Origin: Luidia sarsii
Taxonomy: Eukaryota; Echinodermata; Asteroidea; Paxillosida; Luidiidae
Assembly (NCBI GenBank): GCA_949987565.1
Contig: OX465111.1
Location: 1,784,494-1,848,493, forward strand
DNA: 64,000 nt
Direction of reading: 5' to 3'
Positions 60,805-64,000 of the stretch are shown piece after piece (positions within the stretch are counted from its first letter, which is position 1; each line of letters opens with the position of its first letter). A program made the translations under genes and the position numbers. Under the pieces are notes generated by a model, which saw only the letters and a program-made list of their open reading frames with translations, searched no databases and was not told the origin of the DNA.

Positions 60805-61180
60805 AAAAACGGAAATGACATCACCAACGCCCGCACTGTTAACTAATGCAAGGGGCATTCAGTTAAATTTGTGTCACTTGCATGGCTGTAGGGAGATATT
60901 CACAAAGACACATGGAAATTATTGTGTCATGTAGCGAAGATTTCAACCAATAAATTAGGCCCACTCATCTTGTTCACTAGGGGGAAAATAACAGCCTGAT
61001 TGACAAATGAAATTACTCGACACCCATGCAGTGTCCCACACACTCTGTCGTTGATTGTGGCTTTGCTCGCATGTCGATCATTGGGAAGAATTGAGATCAA
61101 ATTTAATTTCCAATTTTGGGATTGTTCTGAATGTTGAGGCAGTTGGTGTGACTAGATCCACACAATCAGTGCGATATGGT
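60805..61180. repeat. Dispersed duplication, CpG-depleted copy
   Basis: Second copy of the block at 55380-55785. Many differences are CpG to TpG or CpA: GACATCA for GACGTCA, GACACATGG for GACGTATGG and CATGTAGCG for CTTGCGGCG. Confidence 0.85.
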
Positions 61181-61289
61181 TTCAACCTGTTTCTAGTCTT
61201 TCAACAGAAGGATGCAAAATTGTTGTGCATTCCATAAACGTTCCATAAACCCACCCATAAAGATACAATAGCTTATTAGGGTTTCCCCC

Positions 61290-61395
61290 AATGTACGAGA
61301 AAGGTCCTGCTAGACTCGATATGTCAGGCCTTCCTAATTTGTTTAAACTCACATTTTGGTCATAACTTTAAAAGCAGCTTACAACATTTTTTAGT
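61290..61395 (+). repeat. GAAACGTCAGGCC-family repeat
   Basis: GAGAAAGGTCCTGCTAGACT, CGATATGTCAGGCC and a diverged tail ending AGCAGCTTACAACATTTTT. Confidence 0.7.
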
Positions 61396-61959
61396 ACCAC
61401 TCCAATGTCACTTCCACGTGCCTGGACAATAAATCTATGAAGTCACTCAGATTACCATGCTGGAAATCATTAGTCAACATGTGTACATAAACACCAGTAT
61501 ATGTACACACATGTAGTGCCAGTGTACATAATGTATGATGTACATTGTACATTGCACAAATACTGTACTGGCACAGTGGCACTACATGTATGTTCTGTAA
61601 AAATAAAGATCTACACAGCACGTATTGCCTAGTCCTGAAAGACTTTTTAAAAATGTACCCAGTATCCATTGTGACATTTAACTGAAGCACTTCTGTTTTG
61701 ACCAAAATATGGTGATCATGCTAGTTGCGAGCAAGTCTTTCTCATTTTGAAAAGAAAGGGGCCTGCCAGGATTGAAACCAAAGATGTCTCTGATTTTTAA
61801 ATATAAACACACCTCTTGATTACCATCACAGGATCTAGTTACATGTACTCATTTCAGCTTTGTTTGAACAATGTGTCTTACAGTATGACAGTAACAGTAC
61901 TTATTAACAACTGCCTCAGTGAACTGAGTCATCTTTAATATATGGAACAATTTTTTAAA

Positions 61960-62035
61960 ATTTGACTGGACGGGGACTTGAACCCGAGAGTCGAGACCTC
62001 TGGTTTTGCGTTCCTTTATTTGTTTGACCTGCAGT
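61960..62035 (-). repeat. tRNA-like SINE fragment
   Basis: GACTGGACGGGGACTTGAAC, then CCTCTGGTTTTGCGT on the plus strand. Complement of the B-box half of the family seen at 10140-10230. Confidence 0.65.
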
Positions 62036-62597
62036 AACGTCATGCTGCCACTAGTGCCACAAGGTCCATGTGTGGTACTTGTGCTCAGACAACATGGGTA
62101 TTTTGGTGGTAAACCTGATTCTGCACAGCCTAACTTTTCACACTCTGTGCTTTTTGTGAATGTTACTGGCTGCCGGCTGGGGTAGCAAAGAGTGTTCCAA
62201 ACTCATCAGCTAGGACTGAGGAGGTGCTGAAGATGCAATCCTCTCTAGATCTCTCCTAAAGCATCTGTATGCAACTGACTTGAACTGAGGCGTTGTGACT
62301 CGTGAGTACAGTGAGGCGGTGTACATATGTGTACATGTAATGTATTCTGTAATCTGTATTCACATGTACCGGTACTGTACACCTGCAGCCGATTTCAAGA
62401 AAAGTTGTGTAAGTTATGCAACTTACAAATGTTGTGTACCGGTGTACCGTAAGTCTTGCACCACAATGACTTTTTTCAGCAATATCTAGCAAAGGCAGCA
62501 AAATTCAACATTTGAAGTTTCTTGCAATCGGCAGCAGGCCTTGACTCTATTTTATTCAGTTCCTTATCTTCCTTCAATGTTTGTTTTGCTACTGTAG

Positions 62598-62631
62598 GAT
62601 GCAACTACAATGGCTGGGATGCCAGGGATGA
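62598..62631 (+). promoter_or_regulatory. Overlapping upstream ORF before CTR1 start
   Basis: The exon starts at 62598 after TACTGTAG. Its first ATG (62599) is out of frame with the transporter and opens a ten-codon frame ending at TGA 62629-62631, overlapping the main ATG at 62610. If this exon is spliced as predicted, ribosomes meet this start first. Confidence 0.4.
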
Positions 62632-62801
62632 CACACGGCATGGATCATGGTGACATGACTCATAGCATGGATCACGGTGACATGATGACACACGGCATGG
62701 ATCACGGTGACATGATGACACACGGCATGGATCACGGTGACATGTCAACTCATGGCATGGACCATGGCTCTGGCCATGATATGGGTGGCATGGGCCATTC
62801 G
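62610..62801 (+). CDS. SLC31A1: High-affinity copper transporter CTR1, first coding exon (partial)
   Basis: The exon encodes 64 residues from ATG 62610 to the donor GTATGT after 62801, in phase 0. Membrane segments must lie in exons beyond the right edge. The visible part is the extracellular metal-binding tail: MAGMPGMTHGMDHGDM, then repeats of THGMDHGDMM, ending GHDMGGMGHS. Methionine- and histidine-rich repeats of this kind are diagnostic of CTR1, which takes up Cu(I) as a trimer at the plasma membrane. It is richer in repeats than usual. The acceptor TACTGTAG twelve bases upstream shows that at least one 5' non-coding exon exists. CTR2 or another Met-rich protein cannot be fully excluded. 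Confidence 0.75.
62627..62758 (+). repeat. Coding 27-30-bp tandem repeat in CTR1 tail
   Basis: Five consecutive units of ACACGGCATGGATCACGGTG type followed by ACATGATG. Two adjacent units are identical, and the outer ones differ at a few bases. Each unit supplies one HGMDHGDM block of the copper-binding tail. Confidence 0.9.
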
Positions 62802-63411
62802 GTATGTACAGTACATGTACACACAGGCTCATAGCACATCTTCTTTTAGAAAGATCCTACCAGGATTGAAATTTCAGTCCCACTTTCTTTACCTCTTAAG
62901 TTATTGATGTATATGTACTCATTGTACTGGACGATGGAAATTCTTCTGGCACAACCCCCAAGACCATGTACATGCACCACCTCAAGCAGTTCTATATGCA
63001 CACCTCATTCTCCTGTACACTAATACAGTTTGTATTGTTCAATATAATGGTGAAACAAAAGCGAGTATACAGCCATACATGAAGGTGTACTATCAAAAAG
63101 TTCAATTGGACACTCCTGTTATGTGTCTCTTCAATCTCCCTAACCTTTCTATGTGTATATAATTAGTACTGGGCATATAATCACTTGGTCAATGGTCATT
63201 GTAGTGAAACAAATTCTTCTTCTGTGTTCACTCCGCTCAATTCTCTCTTTGATCTTTCCCCCTTTACTAGTACTACCTAATCCTTACAGAACCCCCTGCC
63301 CTTCCCTTTGAACCCACTCTACCCTAACCCTACCACTTATCCTCTTTGTGCTTTGTCTGTCATCCATGTCCCTATTGCTCTTCCCATCCTATTGGTTTTT
63401 GTCTGTGTCAT

Positions 63412-63820
63412 TCTTCCTTTGAGAAAGGTCCTGCTTGGATGGAAATGTCAGGCCCTCTTAATATTTGATACTTGCATTTTGTTCATTTTGGTCATTTTGG
63501 TCATTTTAGTCAGTAAGCAGTTTGTAACCTTTTCGAATATTACTCTTTTGTAGCATGTGCATACTGCAGTGCTGCACTTAGTAGACATACACAGTACCAT
63601 GGTGCTGCTACCAGCGTATACGTGGAGAGCAGTATAATCCTTTGATAGCACTAGGAGTGGAATTAATCTGATTATCATGCATTGAATAAATATTTAAAAA
63701 ATGGACTTGCAGGACCTGCAGACCAGCAAAATAATTAATTTACAGGAATATGATGTAATCTGCCTTTGAGAAAGGTCCTGTTAGGATCGAAACGTCGGGC
63801 CCACTCAATTTTGAGATGTA
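63412..63820 (+). repeat. Two GAAACGTCAGGCC-family repeats downstream of CTR1 exon
   Basis: Copies at about 63412-63535 (TTTGAGAAAGGTCCTGCTTG, TTTTAGTCAGTAAGCAGTTT) and 63759-63820 (CTGCCTTTGAGAAAGGTCCT, GATCGAAACGTCGGGCCCAC). A short diverged one lies at 62842-62885. All lie in the intron following the CTR1 exon. Confidence 0.85.
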
Positions 63821-64000
63821 ATTAAATGTTAACAGAGTCTAATTGGTTCTGTACATGGATTGTTCCTGATCCTCTATAATTTGCATTCTTAACCCATTGA
63901 AAGTACATTGTGTACATAAGGTTTGACAGTGTACATGAACATTGTGCTTCACAACAAAAGGACATATGTACACTGCTCATGGGCATGTGCAGTACACATT

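Noticed and set aside
1..64000. CRISPR arrays, bacterial operons, integrated virus or toxin genes
   Set aside because: Repeats are tandem or dispersed without regular spacers, all solid genes have animal-type introns, and no viral or toxin protein was recognised.

Overview
This is a eukaryotic, intron-rich, repeat-rich genomic window from an invertebrate deuterostome. An echinoderm (perhaps a sea star) or a hemichordate fits best. That placement is an inference from animal-type genes with GT-AG introns, abundant ACATGTAC and GTAGGCCTA words, dense tRNA-derived SINEs and small fold-back elements. No species was identified, and there is no bacterial, plasmid or viral organisation.

Layout. (1) 469-2302, minus: the 5' part (two exons, 476 codons) of an MFSD6-like transporter gene that continues off the left edge. 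(2) 7.8-20.6 kb, minus: two complete tandem Cys-loop ligand-gated channel genes with the same five-exon plan (coding spans 7830-11596 and 15351-20610). Between them lies an isolated third first exon (13944-14144) that runs into about 730 bp of GGGAT/GGAAT pentanucleotide satellite. (3) 26732-31755, plus: a complete seven-exon SET/TAF-I gene (293 aa, NAP family) with a promoter carrying NRF1- and YY1-type motifs and a long 3' UTR. (4) 37210-48426, minus: a complete fifteen-exon SCFD2 gene (675 aa, Sec1/Munc18-related). (5) 56543-57280, plus: a 245-aa secreted peptide precursor with two related dibasic-flanked helical peptides, the last ending in GK-stop as in CRH/urocortin precursors. (6) 62610-62801, plus: the first coding exon (64 codons) of a CTR1/SLC31A1 copper transporter, continuing off the right edge.

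The genes are not an operon and have no evident shared function. The two channel genes and the orphan exon are a local tandem family. They are nicotinic-like in fold and exon structure, but both lack the loop B tryptophan and the vicinal loop C cysteines, and one has Phe instead of Leu at the M2 9' gate. Coding exons of the transporter, channels and peptide precursor are strikingly GC-rich, so their antisense and shifted frames hold long spurious ORFs.

Repeats occupy much of the rest: a 183-bp MITE with 9-bp target-site duplications, a high-copy repeat with a GGTCCT...AGGATC-GAAACGTC hairpin and a fold-back repeat with a CTGATGA...GAAACG motif (both reminiscent of hammerhead-ribozyme relics of Penelope-like elements), at least two tRNA-like SINE families, a retrotransposon reverse-transcriptase tail inside SCFD2, several minisatellites, and a 0.4-kb dispersed duplication in which one copy has lost most CpGs.

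The strongest leads are the divergent channel cluster with its orphan exon, the CRH-like precursor with duplicated peptides, and the MITE and ribozyme-like repeat families. Exon coordinates were worked out by hand from splice sites, reading phase and family homology.
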